DNA from: Candidatus Microthrix subdominans
GTDB taxonomy: Bacteria > Actinomycetota > Acidimicrobiia > Acidimicrobiales > Microtrichaceae
DNA length: 64,000 nt
NCBI GenBank assembly: GCA_016719385.1
Contig: JADJZA010000008.1
Location: forward strand, 359,371 to 423,370
Direction: 5' to 3'
Shown: positions 48,624 to 59,843 of the stretch, piece by piece
Numbering within the stretch: the stretch's first letter is position 1
How the letters are laid out: the number at the start of each line of letters is the position of its first letter
The notes under the pieces: model-generated
Told to the model about the DNA's origin: nothing
What the model saw: the letters and a program-made list of their open reading frames with translations, nothing else
Databases searched by the model: none
Made by a program: the position numbers and the translations under genes

Positions 48624-51040
48624 GCATCTCCCTGCTCGTCGAACACCAGTGCCAGCACATCGCAGGCGGCCAGGCGGGTGGCGTACAGGCCGGCATCGAC
48701 GTTGCGGTAGGGCTCGGCGATGGCGATGCGCCGGTCGTCGGGGAGCACCTCGTCGCCGCGTAGCGACCAGCACACCACCTCGACGTCGTCCCGTCGGCTG
48801 GCGGCGACGCCGTCGAGTACCTCCTGCACCAGCTTCTCCTGACGCGGCGCGCCGACGAGGCCGATGCGTAGATCGGTCGGCGCCAGCCCGAGGCGTCGCT
48901 CGGCCTCGGCGCGGTCGGGCGGGTCGGTGGCGGCCCAGACCGCGCCGAAGTGCCCGTGGGGGATCACCCGGTGCAGGCAGCGGTCTGAGAAGTCGTAGCG
49001 CTCCCTCAGGCGGGCCTCACCCCAGACGCTGTGGTGGATGACGCCGGCCGCCGTGGCGGCCCACGCCCCGTAGACGGCGTCGTAGATCTCGGGCTTCTTC
49101 TCGTGCGGCGTCAGGTTGTGGGCGGTCCACACCACCGGCACATCGGCGTCGTCCAGCGCAGCGATGATCGCCCGATGGGCCTCCAGGTCGTCGAAGGCGA
49201 CCCACTCGGGCCAGTGCAGGTGCACCAGGTCGACGCTGCGAAACCCGGGGTCGTCGACGCCGTCCCAGCCGAACGGCACCCCCCGTTCCACCAGCCGGTC
49301 GGCCACGTGGGGATACATGCCGCGGTGGTAGTGGGCTCCAGGTGCGGTCGACCCAACCCGGATGAGTGGGGTGACCCGGGCGGTGTAGGCGACGGTGAGC
49401 GCCGGATCGACATCGAGCTGATGCACCCGGGAGAGCTGAGACCACGGGCTGGCCCACTCGGCCACCCCGTCGACCGGCACGACGGTTGCCTGCCCCTCGC
49501 CGTCGTCAACCGTCCACTCGACGCGCAGCGGCGCACCGTCCACCTCCGGGATCGCCATCCCAAGCGCCACCGGTGGTCCCTCGAAGTTCAGTTGGTCGTG
49601 CAGCACGATCGTGCGTCCGTCGATCGACAGATCCATCGTTCGGGACCCGGCGAGGGGCGGTGCCAGCTCCTCGCCTTCGACGCCCTTGCCCGACTCGACA
49701 AATTCGTTCCAACGAGCCGTCACTCCCCCGGCGCGGTGCTCCACCGAGGCCGGCAGCCCGCCGGCGGTGAAGCGCTTCAACCGGTCGATGACGAGCGGCG
49801 TCCAGGTGGGCAGGTCGCTGTCGATGGGCACCTCCCACCGCCCGGGCCGATGCAGGGCGGGCAGGTAGTGGCTGCGCGTGGCGCCGACAAACGGGACGAC
49901 AAAGCTGGCGCCGGGCGAGCGGTGGGCCCACACCCCCGCCGGACGGTGCTCCTCGAATGGAATGATCCGATCGATTGCCGGGTAGGCCTCCGAAGTGGGT
50001 GCTTGTGCCAGATCGGGATCGACACGGCGCAGCGCCGCTGCCGACCAGGCCAGCTTGCCCAGCAGGTCGTAGGTGAGCTGCAGGCGGCGCGCCGGACCGC
50101 GGTAGGCGTCCTGGGCGCGCCCGCTGTGGGCCCGGGTCAGCCCGTTGCGGTCGAAGCCGTGTTTCAAGGTGAGCATCGCATCGTGGGCTCGGCGCAGCCA
50201 TACACCGGCTGCTGCGTGCGATCGGTCGGTCAGCGCGAACGCCGCCAGCTCGAGGGTGAGCGCGTCGGACAGGTCGCCGGTTGACCGACCCCAGGGTACC
50301 GACGAGCCGTCCGGTCCGCCGACGGCCATCACCAGGTCGAGGGCGCTCGCTATCCCTCGCGTCCACACCTCACCGATCCGGTCGGCCAACGGTTCGGTGA
50401 ACAGCCAGACGTCCGCTGTATAGATGTCGTAGCGACCGCTGGCATCGTTGGAGTCGTCCAGCGCCCCCAGCGGGTTGGTGCCAAGCACCCCTCGCACACG
50501 CTCGATGAGCCCGTCGAGGCGGGTTGTGTCGTCGACCAGGCCGAGGCGCACCCGGCCCAGCTCGCACCGGGCGAGCACGCCGGCGTAGTTGCGCGGCAAC
50601 ACCCCGGCATCAAGCAGCTCCAGCCAGTCGGAGCTGTCGACCGCCAGCGCCACCTGGTGCACCTGATCGTCACCGAGGTTGGCCAGCAGCGGATTGCCCG
50701 CAAATGGCCCGTGCGCAAGCAGCATCTCGGCGATACGGTATGAGAAGAATGTGTGTGTCCCGGCGCCGTCGATGTCGGCGAGCAGGCCGGAGATGATCGT
50801 GTGGATCGGCGAGTCGGCCACCTCGGTGACGCCCGCCCGCGCCAGGTGGTGCAGCGTGAAGCACAGGTCGGCCCGTACATCGGCGCCCACCTGGTGGCCG
50901 GCGAACGTGCCCGGCAGGCGCCAGCTCGCGAGGTGGGAGCGGTTGGCGGCATCGAGCTGTTCGACGCAGAACTCCGCCACCAGGCTCGCCAACTCCCCGG
51001 CGTTCGGTCGAGGCGCGATGCCACTGGTATCGGAGCTCAT
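48302..51040 (-). CDS. Two-domain glycosyltransferase (helical N-domain plus GT4-like), 3' frameshift
   Basis: 912 codons as read. Residues 1 to about 390 form a helical region resembling an alpha/alpha-toroid (GRYDIYTADVWLFTEPL; WLRRAHDAMLTLKHGFDRNG), unnamed. From about 570 there is a GT4-type glycosyltransferase: 'VDLVHLHWPEWVAFDD', 'VVWTAHNLTPHEKK', 'RVIPHGHFG' and 'LRIGLVGAPRQEKLV'. Near 48630 a one-base change leaves the true frame, which reads 'TTGAVGDSLGFGLPTLRSEWG' and 'RRDELDWSVLAGPTADLFDEVL', stopping at 48349. The sugar and acceptor are unknown. Confidence 0.75.
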   Translation of the reverse strand: MSSDTSGIAPRPNAGELASLVAEFCVEQLDAANRSHLASWRLPGTFAGHQVGADVRADLCFTLHHLARAGVTEVADSPIHTIISGLLADIDGAGTHTFFSYRIAEMLLAHGPFAGNPLLANLGDDQVHQVALAVDSSDWLELLDAGVLPRNYAGVLARCELGRVRLGLVDDTTRLDGLIERVRGVLGTNPLGALDDSNDASGRYDIYTADVWLFTEPLADRIGEVWTRGIASALDLVMAVGGPDGSSVPWGRSTGDLSDALTLELAAFALTDRSHAAAGVWLRRAHDAMLTLKHGFDRNGLTRAHSGRAQDAYRGPARRLQLTYDLLGKLAWSAAALRRVDPDLAQAPTSEAYPAIDRIIPFEEHRPAGVWAHRSPGASFVVPFVGATRSHYLPALHRPGRWEVPIDSDLPTWTPLVIDRLKRFTAGGLPASVEHRAGGVTARWNEFVESGKGVEGEELAPPLAGSRTMDLSIDGRTIVLHDQLNFEGPPVALGMAIPEVDGAPLRVEWTVDDGEGQATVVPVDGVAEWASPWSQLSRVHQLDVDPALTVAYTARVTPLIRVGSTAPGAHYHRGMYPHVADRLVERGVPFGWDGVDDPGFRSVDLVHLHWPEWVAFDDLEAHRAIIAALDDADVPVVWTAHNLTPHEKKPEIYDAVYGAWAATAAGVIHHSVWGEARLRERYDFSDRCLHRVIPHGHFGAVWAATDPPDRAEAERRLGLAPTDLRIGLVGAPRQEKLVQEVLDGVAASRRDDVEVVCWSLRGDEVLPDDRRIAIAEPYRNVDAGLYATRLAACDVLALVFDEQGDAHHRRSRRLAGLWVAHAALRVGLPVAPRIWVAPGIVGGPGAESIAPHPTPRRRRRRRPGRSVGGAATTRRARLVGAGRAHRRPVRRGTAGPLTAFAAQRRTPSSGNG

Positions 51041-51164
51041 GTCGGTGAGTGGATGGCCAGATGCGTCATTGGCGCAGTCTTGTCGACCGACGGCGCTGAA
51101 ACCGCCGTGGTTCGAGGCCGAATGGGTGGGAGCTGGACTGGCCCCGCTTCGTCATTCGGTTGGC

Positions 51165-51617
51165 CTACGTCGGTGTCTCCACCCGCTCGCCGTCGAGGGC
51201 GTCGATCAGCCCGTCGGCCGCCCGGCCGCCGATCCGCCCGAAGGCCAACCCGAGCAGTGGGTCTGCGAAGCGCAGCACCCCGTTGAGCGTGAGTTCGGCT
51301 TCGTACGTCACGACCGCGCCGGTCCCGTCGGGGTGCACCGTGATCGTGTCGAGCGAGGTCAACGTCGAGCTTTCGGCCCGGGCGACGACCAGTGTGGTCG
51401 GCTCGTACCTGGTGGTCTCGTAGCGGAGGGTCATCGTGCCCACCACCGCCTTGACCGACACGTCGAAGACGGACTTCGCCCCGGGGCCCGCTCCCTCCAC
51501 CTGCTCAACGCCGTCAACACCGGGATCCCAGCGGGCGAAGTTGTTGAGGTCCGCCATGTAGGCGAACGCCTCCGCCGGCGGCATCGGGGTGCGGACGTGG
51601 ACGACGTAGCGGGCCAT
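51165..51617 (-). CDS. SRPBCC (polyketide-cyclase-like) protein
   Basis: 150 residues from ATG 51617. The START/Bet v1-like pattern is 'VHVRTPMPPAEAFAYMADLNNFARWDPG', then 'GPGAKSVFDVSV', 'VVTYEAELTLNGVLRFADPLL' and a long C-terminal helix. It is a hydrophobic-pocket protein of unknown ligand. The upstream extension to 51767 is the ACT gene's shadow. The gap between its stop and the glycosyltransferase start (124 nt) holds nothing notable. Confidence 0.8.
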   Translation of the reverse strand: MARYVVHVRTPMPPAEAFAYMADLNNFARWDPGVDGVEQVEGAGPGAKSVFDVSVKAVVGTMTLRYETTRYEPTTLVVARAESSTLTSLDTITVHPDGTGAVVTYEAELTLNGVLRFADPLLGLAFGRIGGRAADGLIDALDGERVETPT

Positions 51618-51664
51618 GGGCGGGGTGGTACCCGGTTGAGGGCCTTCGGCAAACGTCCCCCGGG

Positions 51665-52060
51665 TCAGGTCGAGGCGCTGAGGCTCTCCAGACCGGCCAC
51701 GGCCTCCTCGGCTCGCGAGCGGGGAACGAGCAGGTGGTCGTGGAAGTAGCCGGCCAGCACGTTGCATGCGATGCTGCGCTCGGCGAGGGTCGCCGCTACC
51801 GCCACGGTCAGGCCCACCGCTTCGACTGAGCTGTGCACTTGGAGGGTCAGCCAGGCCGCCTCGAAGGCCTGATACCAGCCGCGCTCGGTTGCAAGCTCGA
51901 CCGTTGTCACCGACGTGATCCCCTCCCCCTCGCTGATGAGGGCCTCGACCCCGGCGCCCAGAGGCACCGGATCATCAAGCGACACCATGGTGTACCGCCC
52001 GGGCCTCAGCTCGACGGTGAGTCCGGCCAGCATGGTCTCAAGATCGGTCTCGCCGCTCAT
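51665..52060 (-). CDS. ACT-domain protein (PF10000 / ACT_3 type)
   Basis: 131 residues. 'TDLETMLAGLTVELRPGRYTMVSL' at the start and 'LTLQVHSSVEAVGLTVAVA', 'IACNVLAGYFHDHLLVP' towards the end are the conserved blocks of the stand-alone double-ACT family. Such proteins probably sense an amino acid, but no partner enzyme is in the operon. The ATG is 7 nt from TAGCGT. Confidence 0.85.
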   Translation of the reverse strand: MSGETDLETMLAGLTVELRPGRYTMVSLDDPVPLGAGVEALISEGEGITSVTTVELATERGWYQAFEAAWLTLQVHSSVEAVGLTVAVAATLAERSIACNVLAGYFHDHLLVPRSRAEEAVAGLESLSAST

Positions 52061-52067
52061 CGCGTCG

Positions 52068-52073
52068 ACGCTA
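52068..52073 (-). promoter_or_regulatory. -10 hexamer TAGCGT, leaderless start for 52060
   Basis: TAGCGT ends 7 nt before the ACT-protein ATG. Confidence 0.5.
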
Positions 52074-52112
52074 CCGGGCCGGCCTCGCGTACCAAGGTGG
52101 CGACATGGAGGC

Positions 52113-52832
52113 TCAGGCGGTCACCACCATGTCGGCGGGGACCGTCACCCAGGTTGCGGCGACGACGGCCAGGTTGGTCCCGTCGGGTGCGACCAGGGCG
52201 CCCTCGGTGCGCAGCTTGCGCCCGTCGACATCGACGAGCCGGCTGTGGATCTGATGCTCGACGCCGCCGGGGATGCAATCGCGGATCTCGACCGCCAGCG
52301 TTCCGGTCAGCGCCGCGCTGCCCTCGCCGACCGCCGCAAAGGCGGGCGCGGCCGTCGGGCAGTCGAGTGCGCCCCAGACCAGCCAGGGCGGTACCTCGTC
52401 GGCCTCATCGGGCGTCCAACGCACAGCGAACTCGGCGCTCGCTGCCAGCGGCCCGGCATACAAACCCAAGGCCGTCGTGGTGTTCCTGGCGTTTCCGCAG
52501 CTAAAGCACAGCGGGTAGGGGTGGTCGTGGCCGACGCGGAACGTCGAGCGTCCCTCGGCCGCCGCTATCGCCTCATCGTCCGCCGGCGAGAATGGCGCGA
52601 TATCGAGGGGTTCGCTCAACGGGCTGACCGCGGCGATCGGCCGGTCCCCGTTGGAGATACGAACCGTTCCGCCGCCGGCAGCAGTGGGCACCAGCTCGGT
52701 GGCGAGCGGGATCGGGGCGGCGAAGCGCACCGAGGCGGCCAGCGGGTTGACCAGCTCGGCAAATCGCCCGGCGGACACGCCGCCGTGTCCGCAATCGGTC
52801 GGACCGTTGAATCTGGGGTCGATCGAGATCAT
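52113..52832 (-). CDS. Probable hotdog-fold (thioesterase-like) protein
   Basis: 239 residues. It reads as two hotdog-like halves: 'RFAELVNPLAASVRFAAPIPL' and 'YPLCFSCGNARNTTTALGL' in the first, 'VPPWLVWGALDCPTAAPAFAA' and 'IHSRLVDVDGRKLRTEGAL' in the second, whose central helix is of the type that covers acyl-CoA. The CFSCG pair could bind a metal or simply be structural. There is no firm family match. No convincing Shine-Dalgarno is visible. Confidence 0.55.
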   Translation of the reverse strand: MISIDPRFNGPTDCGHGGVSAGRFAELVNPLAASVRFAAPIPLATELVPTAAGGGTVRISNGDRPIAAVSPLSEPLDIAPFSPADDEAIAAAEGRSTFRVGHDHPYPLCFSCGNARNTTTALGLYAGPLAASAEFAVRWTPDEADEVPPWLVWGALDCPTAAPAFAAVGEGSAALTGTLAVEIRDCIPGGVEHQIHSRLVDVDGRKLRTEGALVAPDGTNLAVVAATWVTVPADMVVTA

Positions 52833-52879
52833 GGGTCGATCTTGGCAGAGGGGAAAAGACGGTGCCCGCCCTCTGGCGG

Positions 52880-53612
52880 CGAGGCCGCGCCACGCTGAAG
52901 GTGCCGGCCATACCCAGCATCGAGTGCTTCTTGCCGGTCGCCGGGTCGATCAGGATGCACTGGTAGGGTGTACTTGCCCGGGCGGCAAACGTCATGGTGC
53001 CCCGCCGGTCTCCCCGGGTCGGTGGCGCCAACCTCGCCGATCGCCTCGCCGCCTGGGTCGAGCACCTCAAATTCGTGGGGGCTGCTCGCCGGTGTTGGTC
53101 ATCTCAAATCGGATGGTCGTGCCGGCGGTGATATCGGTGAGATCGAGGTCCTCGTAGGTGAAGTCGACAGCGTCGAACGTGACCGTCCGATCGGGTTCGG
53201 CTTGAGCGGTGCCGCCCTCGCCGGTCACCGTAAAGTCCGACGTGATCCCATCGCCGGTCATGCCCGGCTTGCATTTCACCTGGTAATCACCGGCGACCAG
53301 GTCGACGGTGAGTGTGCGGGACGTACCGGTGGTGACGTTCTCCACCTCGCCCATGACGTCGCCGTCGCCGTTGAGGACGTAGAGCTCGGAGACCTTCTCA
53401 CCGTCGTTGGTGAACTCGAAGCCCACCTTGCCGGCCACGATGATGTCGTTGTCGAGCGTGCAGGCGTCGTCGGTGCCGGTGACCGTCGCTGTGGTGTCGG
53501 CCGCTCCGCCCGAGCAGGCGGACAGCAGCGCGCTGGCGGTGATCAGGGCGACGGCAAGGGACCCGGCGGCGCGGAGGACTTCAACATGGGCAACTCCAGG
53601 GGGTGTGGGCAT
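52880..53612 (-). CDS. Cupredoxin-like lipoprotein (EfeO-type), frameshifted
   Basis: An N-terminal lipobox (ALITASALLSACSGG) makes it a lipoprotein. The first cupredoxin-like half holds 'DDACTLDNDIIVAGKVGFEFTN'. The second reads 'ITAGTTIRFEMTNTGEQ', and after removing one C from CCCCC near 53070 continues 'PHEFEVLDPGGEAIGEVGATDPG', with the copper-type 'YQCILIDPATGKKHSMLGM' after two more shifts. This is the cupredoxin of EfeUO-type iron uptake, starting 3 nt after efeU. The stop is not resolved; the end is near 52885. Confidence 0.65.
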
Positions 53613-53615
53613 GGG

Positions 53616-54487
53616 TCAGTGCGATGCGGCGGCCGACTGGGGAGTCGGTGCCCCAACCTCGGCCGGGGCGGGCGACGGGACGCCGGTTGCCCGCTCGGGC
53701 TGAGGGCTGCGCAGGAACAGGTACATGGTCGGGGCCAGGTAGCCCACGTAGGTGATCACCTCGAGCACGGTCATCTGGGGACCGAGGTTGAAGATGCCCT
53801 TGACCAGGGTGCCGTACCAACTGGTCACGTCGTAGCCTTGAAGGTCCCAGGCCAGCGTGTTGAGGCCGGGCACGATGCCCGCCTCCTGCAGGTCGTGCAC
53901 CCCGTAGGCGAGCACCCCCGCAGCGATCACGATCAACGCGGCACCGGTGAACTTGAAGAACGCCGCCAGGTTCATACGGACCGTGCCGCGATAGATGAAG
54001 CGCCGGCGACGACCGCCGTGCCAATGCCGAGCACGGCGCCGATCGCCGGCGCTGCCCCCCGCCCCTTGGGCCTGAAAGGTCGGGTAGAGGAACAGGGCGG
54101 TTTCGAGGCCCTCCCGACCGACGGCCAGCGCGCCGCCAGGAACACTCCGGCAGCGCGCCGAGCGGGCGGCTTCCATCTTTCCGTGCAGGTCGCCCTTGAT
54201 CGTGCGCGAGGCCCGCTTCATCCAGAACACCATCCAGGTGACGAACCCGACCGCCACGATCGACAGGATCCCGCCGAACGCCTCCTGGGCCTCGAAGCTC
54301 ATCGAGGCCGAGGTGAAATGCAACACCGCTCCAAACCCGAACGACAGGAGGATCGCCATTCCCACGCCGCCCCACAGTGCTGCGATGCGGTGCGCCGCTC
54401 GGCACGGACCAGGAAGGTCAACAGGATGCTGACGACCAGAGCTGCCTCGAGGCCCTCTCGCAGTCCGGTGAGGAACGTCTGTAACAC
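53616..54487 (-). CDS. EfeU-type FTR1 iron permease, frameshifted
   Basis: The start is GTG 54487 with GGAGG upstream: 'LQTFLTGLREGLEAALVVSILL', the first REGLE motif of FTR1. After shifts near 54400 and 54150 come 'AILLSFGFGAVLHFTSASMS', 'VGREGLETALFLYPTF' (second REGLE) and, after another shift, 'MNLAAFFKFTGAALIVIAAGVLAYGVHDLQEAG'. The two REGLE glutamates bind ferric iron. It pairs with the cupredoxin lipoprotein; no EfeB peroxidase is nearby. The symbol efeU fits the family but the gene is broken as read. Confidence 0.8.
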
Positions 54488-54630
54488 CTGCGGCCTCCAA
54501 CGTGGGTCGTCGTGGAGCCGGGCGGCCATCAAGGATGCGTCCGGCCTGTTGCAAGGGGAGCCTAACAACGATGCCCGGCAGGAATGCAACCACCCGGTCC
54601 AATCGTTTCGGAGACGTCGACGTGGGCGGT

Positions 54631-56143
54631 TCAACACTCGGAACCCGCACCGACACGTTGACCGCCAGCCCGCCCAGCGACGTCTCCCTTGAAGCGGTCC
54701 GACATCGACTCGGCGGTGTCGCGCATCGTGTCGATCACCTCGGCGAGGGTCACCCGAGCCGCCGCCGGATCGCCGGCGATCGCCAGGCCGGCGGCGTTGA
54801 TCGCTTTGACCGCCCCCATCGTGTTGCGTTCGATGCAGGGCACCTGCACCAGGCCGCTTACCGGATCGCACGTCATGCCCAGGTGGTGCTCCATGGCAGT
54901 CTCGGCCGCCATGAGCGCCTGGTCGGGGTTGCCGCCCATCGCCTCGGTGAGCGCTGCGGCGCGTCGCCATGGCGCTCGACACTCCACTCGGCCATGCAGC
55001 CGCCATCGCCGCCGAAATCGTGGCGCCCTTTTTGAACAACGTACCGACCTCGCCGGCGACCAGCAGGAAGTCGTGAACCACGATCCGGGCGTCGGGGGCC
55101 GAACGGTCGTCGACGTCGTCGGCGAGGCACAGGTAATACAGCAGCACGGCCGGGATGACGCCGGCGGCGCCGTTGGTCGGGGCGGTGACGACCCGGCCCA
55201 GGTTGGCGTTCTCCTCGTTGGTCGCCATCGCAAACGCGCTGATCCACTGCAGCACCTGGCCGAAGTCGTGGTCGCCGCCCCGGATACGCTCCAGCCAGGC
55301 GTCGACCGAGTTCTCGTCGACGAGCGCGCCTTCGGCGAGCGAGTCGTCGTCGATCCGGTCGTCGCTGAGCAGCAGCCGCACCAGCGGCGCCGCTCGGCGC
55401 TGAACCCCGAGCCCACCCGGCAGGGTGCCTACGGTGTGGCAGCCGCGGTACACACCCTCGACCATTACCTGCCACAGCGCGTCCAGACCGGCCCGGATTT
55501 CGTCGGGGGTGCGCCACGCCAGCTCGTTCGTCCACACCACGTCGGCGATGCGCCCCTCCGTCGCGACGCAGTGGGAGCGCAGGTCGTCGGGTTTCTGGGT
55601 TGGGTACCGCAAGGTCGGCTTGTCGGTTCCCTCCTCGCCGAGTTCGTTGTCACCCAGCTCGTCATGTCGGAGTACGAAACCTCCTCCCACCGAGAAGTAG
55701 GTCGATTTCAGTGAGCGACCCCCGGCGCTTGCCACGCACGTCATGGCGTTGGCGTGCCCCGGGAGGCACTCGTCGGGGTGGAACACGATGTCGGAGTCCA
55801 GGTCGAAGGCGATTGGGACAGAGCGTCCGTCCAAGCTGAGCGACCGTCGATCGCGGAGCGCCGCCACCAGGTTGCCAATGTCGTCGACGTCGACCGTCTC
55901 GGGGTCGTGGCCGAGCAGCGCCAACGCAATCGCCTGATCGGTTGCGTGGCCTCGGCCGGTGAGTGCCAAGGAGCCATAGAGGTGCACCTGGATCCGTTCG
56001 ACTGCGGTGAGCCCACCGTCCGGTCCGAGCGACTGGTCCAGCTCGGCCAACCAGCGCTGGATTGCCCGCCACGGGCCGAGCGTGTGGGAGCTGGACGGCC
56101 CGATGCCCACCTTCAACATGTCGAACACGCTGAGCACTTCCAT
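54631..56143 (-). CDS. sdaA: L-serine dehydratase (iron-sulfur type), frameshifted
   Basis: A single-chain SdaA from ATG 56143: SVFDMLKVGIGPSSSHTLGPW, 'YGSLALTGRGHATDQAI' and 'GRVVTAPTNGAAGVIPAVL' are intact. The frame breaks near 55000-54950, in the conserved 'GATISAA' region, and continues as 'LTEAMGGNPDQALMAAETAMEHHLGMTCDPVSGLVQVPCIERNTM' (only parts quoted here in sequence) to a stop at 54631. The C-terminal Cys of QVPCIERN is a cluster ligand. It converts serine to pyruvate and ammonia, and may drain serine made from glycine by the Gcv system plus SHMT. Confidence 0.85.
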
Positions 56144-56198
56144 CAGGCCTTAGCCAAAGCACACCCAGACCCGCAACGTTCACCGTCCGTGGTTGCGA

Positions 56199-56823
56199 TC
56201 AGGCTGGGCTTTGGTCGCTGTGGGGCCTCCCAACCGGTCGGCTTCCCCGTCGATGCCGCCGCCACAGCACCAGGCCGGCGGCGCCGATCGCCAGCGCAGC
56301 GACCGCGGCGACGGCAGTCGCTGCGGGCAGGTTGAGGAGAAAGCGGATCAGGCCGCCGCCGCCACCACCGCAACCACCGCCCGGGGATGATGCCGATGCC
56401 GGTGCCGAGGAGAAAGGTGGGCGTGCCCACCCTGGTCACCCCGAGCAGCCAGTCGGCGGGCGGCAGCTGGCCGAACACGAGCCGCAGCCCGACGATCGGC
56501 GTCAGCCCGCCCTCGGCCAGCCGCGCGTCGAAGACGTGCATTCTGGGCGGGATGCGGGCCTTCACCCAATCCCGGGCGACCCATCGGGCGAACGCGAAGC
56601 CCAGGTAGCTCGACCCCATGTTGCCGATCCACGACAGCGCGATCGCCAGTGGAAACGGCCACACCATGCCCGCCGGCGCCATGTAGACGAAACCCGGCAC
56701 ACCGAAGGGCTGGGTCACCCACATCACCACCACGAAGATGATCGGCCCGACCGCTCCGGTGTCGGTGAGCAGGCCCTGCACGTTGCCGTCCTCGACGATC
56801 CAGCTCAGCGCGCCGAGCGCCAC
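56199..56823 (-). CDS. TVP38/DedA-type (VTT) membrane protein, frameshifted
   Basis: About five hydrophobic segments: 'VGPIIFVVVMWVTQPFGVPG', 'MAPAGMVWPFPLAIALSWIGN', 'FAFARWVARDW', 'PIVGLRLVFGQLPPADWLLGV' and, after a shift near 56385, 'AATAVAAVAALAIGAAGLVLW', ending at 56199. The G-x-x-F-A-R-W-x-x-R loop is the VTT signature. An N-terminal hydrophobic stretch (ALVAIAFVALGALSW) continues upstream of GTG 56823 without a start codon, so the start is uncertain. Confidence 0.62.
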
Positions 56824-56898
56824 GAAGGCGATCGCAACCAGCGCAGAGCGATCAGGGCCGCAATTCTGGAGTTCGTCCGCGTCACCGGAGGTCGAACC

Positions 56899-58177
56899 TC
56901 AACCCTTTTTGGCAATGTAGGGGCGTATCCCTCCGCCATCTCGCGCAGCTGCGGATCCTCGACGAAGCGCGGCTCGAAGGCTTCCCAGGCCGCCTGGCGC
57001 TTGGCCGGGAGGTATTCGGTGGGCCAATTGCCTTCGTGGGGTCGGTAGCCCTTCAACACGTTGCGGGCGACCGTGGCCTTGTGCACCTCGTCCACCCCAT
57101 CGGCGATGCCCATCGTCGGTGCGGTGGCGTACATCGCCTGCAGCGGGGTGAGGTTGGTCGTGCCGAGCGAACCGAGGATGTGCAGCGCGTTGAACGACAC
57201 CTCGCGCAGCACCTTGGCCATCGTGAACTTCACGGCGGCGATGTCGGTGCGCGCCTCCTGGGTGCTCGTGTTGTCGATCTTCCAGGCGGTCTCCAACACG
57301 AGCAGCCGCAGCATTCGAATCGAGGCGTAGCTGTCGGCGATCTTCTCCTGCACCATCTGGTGGTCGCCGATGATCTTGCCGTGTGATTCGCGACTGAGCG
57401 CACGCTCGCAATATCATGTCGAAGGCCAGCTTGCACTGGCTGATCGTGCGCATGGCGTGGTGGATCCGTCCGCCGCCCAAGCGGCGCTGGGCCAGCACCT
57501 TGGCGCCGTCCTCCGGGTCCGAGCAGGTGATCGGCGGGGATGCGCACGTCGTTGTAGATGATGTGGTTGTGGTTGCGGGGCTCGGGCATGATCTCTCGAC
57601 GCCGGGGTTTTCCGGGGTACGACGAACATGCCGTTGGTGCTATGACGAACAGCAGGTCGGCCACCCGCCCGGCGCTGGTAAACCACTTCTCGCCGTTGAT
57701 CACCCACTCGTCGCCGTCCTTCACCGCGTGGGTGGTGAACAGGTTGGGGTCTGACCCGCTCTGGGGCTCGGTCATCGAGTACGCCGACCACAGCTCCTGG
57801 TTGAGCATCGGGGTCAGCCAGCGCTCCTTCTGCGCGTCGGTGCCGTAGGCGGCGAGCATCTCGATGTTGCCGGTGTCGGGGGCGCCCGCGCCGAAGATAC
57901 AGGGCCGAGCCGTAGCGGCCGAGGATCTCGTTCAGCAGGCCCAGCTTGGCTGGCCGAACCCCGGCCCGCCCAGGTCCTCATCGAGGAACAGCGCCCACAG
58001 GCCCTGTTCCTTCACCTTGGTCCTGAAGCTCCTTGACCAACGCCTTCAGCTTGGGGTCCCTCGCCCGCACCGCATAGGGAAGACCAACTCGAGCGGTTCC
58101 ACCTGTTCGCAGCAGAACCGCTCCACCCAGTCGAGCTTTTCCTGAAACTCGGGTTCGGTCGAGAAATCCCAAGCCAT
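56899..58177 (-). CDS. Acyl-CoA dehydrogenase, several frameshifts
   Basis: From ATG 58177: 'MAWDFSTEPEFQEKLDWVERF', then in other frames 'LAAYGTDAQKERWLTPML', 'YSMTEPQSGSDPNLFTTHA' (FAD loop), 'NGEKWFTSAGRVADLLFV', 'MVQEKIADSYASIRMLRLL' and 'ILGSLGTTNLTPLQAMYAT', ending 'YIAKKG' at 56899. The reconstructed protein is about 425 residues and has the usual domain order. It takes at least four single-base changes to join. It is a separate paralogue of the gene at 47007. Confidence 0.8.
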
Positions 58178-58293
58178 GTGCGTGTGCCCCGTGCGTGTTC
58201 GTTCCAGTGTTGTCGGGTGATCCTATGGCTGTTCAGCCGGGGAGCTCGGCGGGCAGCAGGTCGTCAACGCATTCGCACCCAGTGCCGGGGCGT

Positions 58294-58710
58294 CTACTCC
58301 TCGGGAGCAGCTTCGCCGTTCACCATCCATGGGGTACCGAAGCGGTCGACCGTCACCCCGAAGCGGGGCGCCCAGAAGGTCTCCCCCATCGCCATCTCGA
58401 CCTTGCCGCCGTCGGCCAACGCCTCGAAGACCCGCTCGGCCTGGTCGAGATCGGTGGTGGTGAAGTTGACGTACATGTACTGCATGGCGCCGAAGTTGTC
58501 GATGTCGAACACGTCCGAGGCCATCAACAGGTGATCGCCAAACTTGAGGGCGGCGTTCATGACCAGGTTGTCAGCGCCCTCGGGAAGCGGTTCGTCGCCG
58601 GGCATGTCCGACATGGCCATGATCGACAGCTCGCCACCAAAGATCTCCTGATAGCGGGTGAACGCTTCACGGCAGTTGCCGCCGAAGTTGAGGTAGGGAG
58701 TGAAGGACAT
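58294..58710 (-). CDS. VOC-superfamily protein, PhnB-like
   Basis: 138 residues, intact in one frame. 'PYLNFGGNCREAFTRYQEIFGGEL' is the PhnB-like start, 'MNAALKFGDHLLMASDV' the second strand set and 'APRFGVTVDRFGTPWMVN' the end. These glyoxalase-fold proteins have no agreed function. It is one of the few unbroken frames after 53 kb. Confidence 0.9.
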   Translation of the reverse strand: MSFTPYLNFGGNCREAFTRYQEIFGGELSIMAMSDMPGDEPLPEGADNLVMNAALKFGDHLLMASDVFDIDNFGAMQYMYVNFTTTDLDQAERVFEALADGGKVEMAMGETFWAPRFGVTVDRFGTPWMVNGEAAPEE

Positions 58711-58797
58711 CGTGTGCTCCTGAGCGTTGGGGTTCTGGCTGGTTACCCATGACGACGGTCTGGGCCGCCCAAACTCATCGGCCGGTTGCGAGAAGGT

Positions 58798-59800
<1,003 letters not shown>

Positions 59801-59807
59801 CGCGGCG

Positions 59808-59813
59808 AGTGTA
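59808..59813 (-). promoter_or_regulatory. -10 hexamer TACACT, leaderless start for 59800
   Basis: TACACT ends 7 nt before the ATG of the MDR enzyme. Confidence 0.45.
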
Positions 59814-59843
59814 CGTGCCGACGTCGACCGATTCTCGGGAGAA

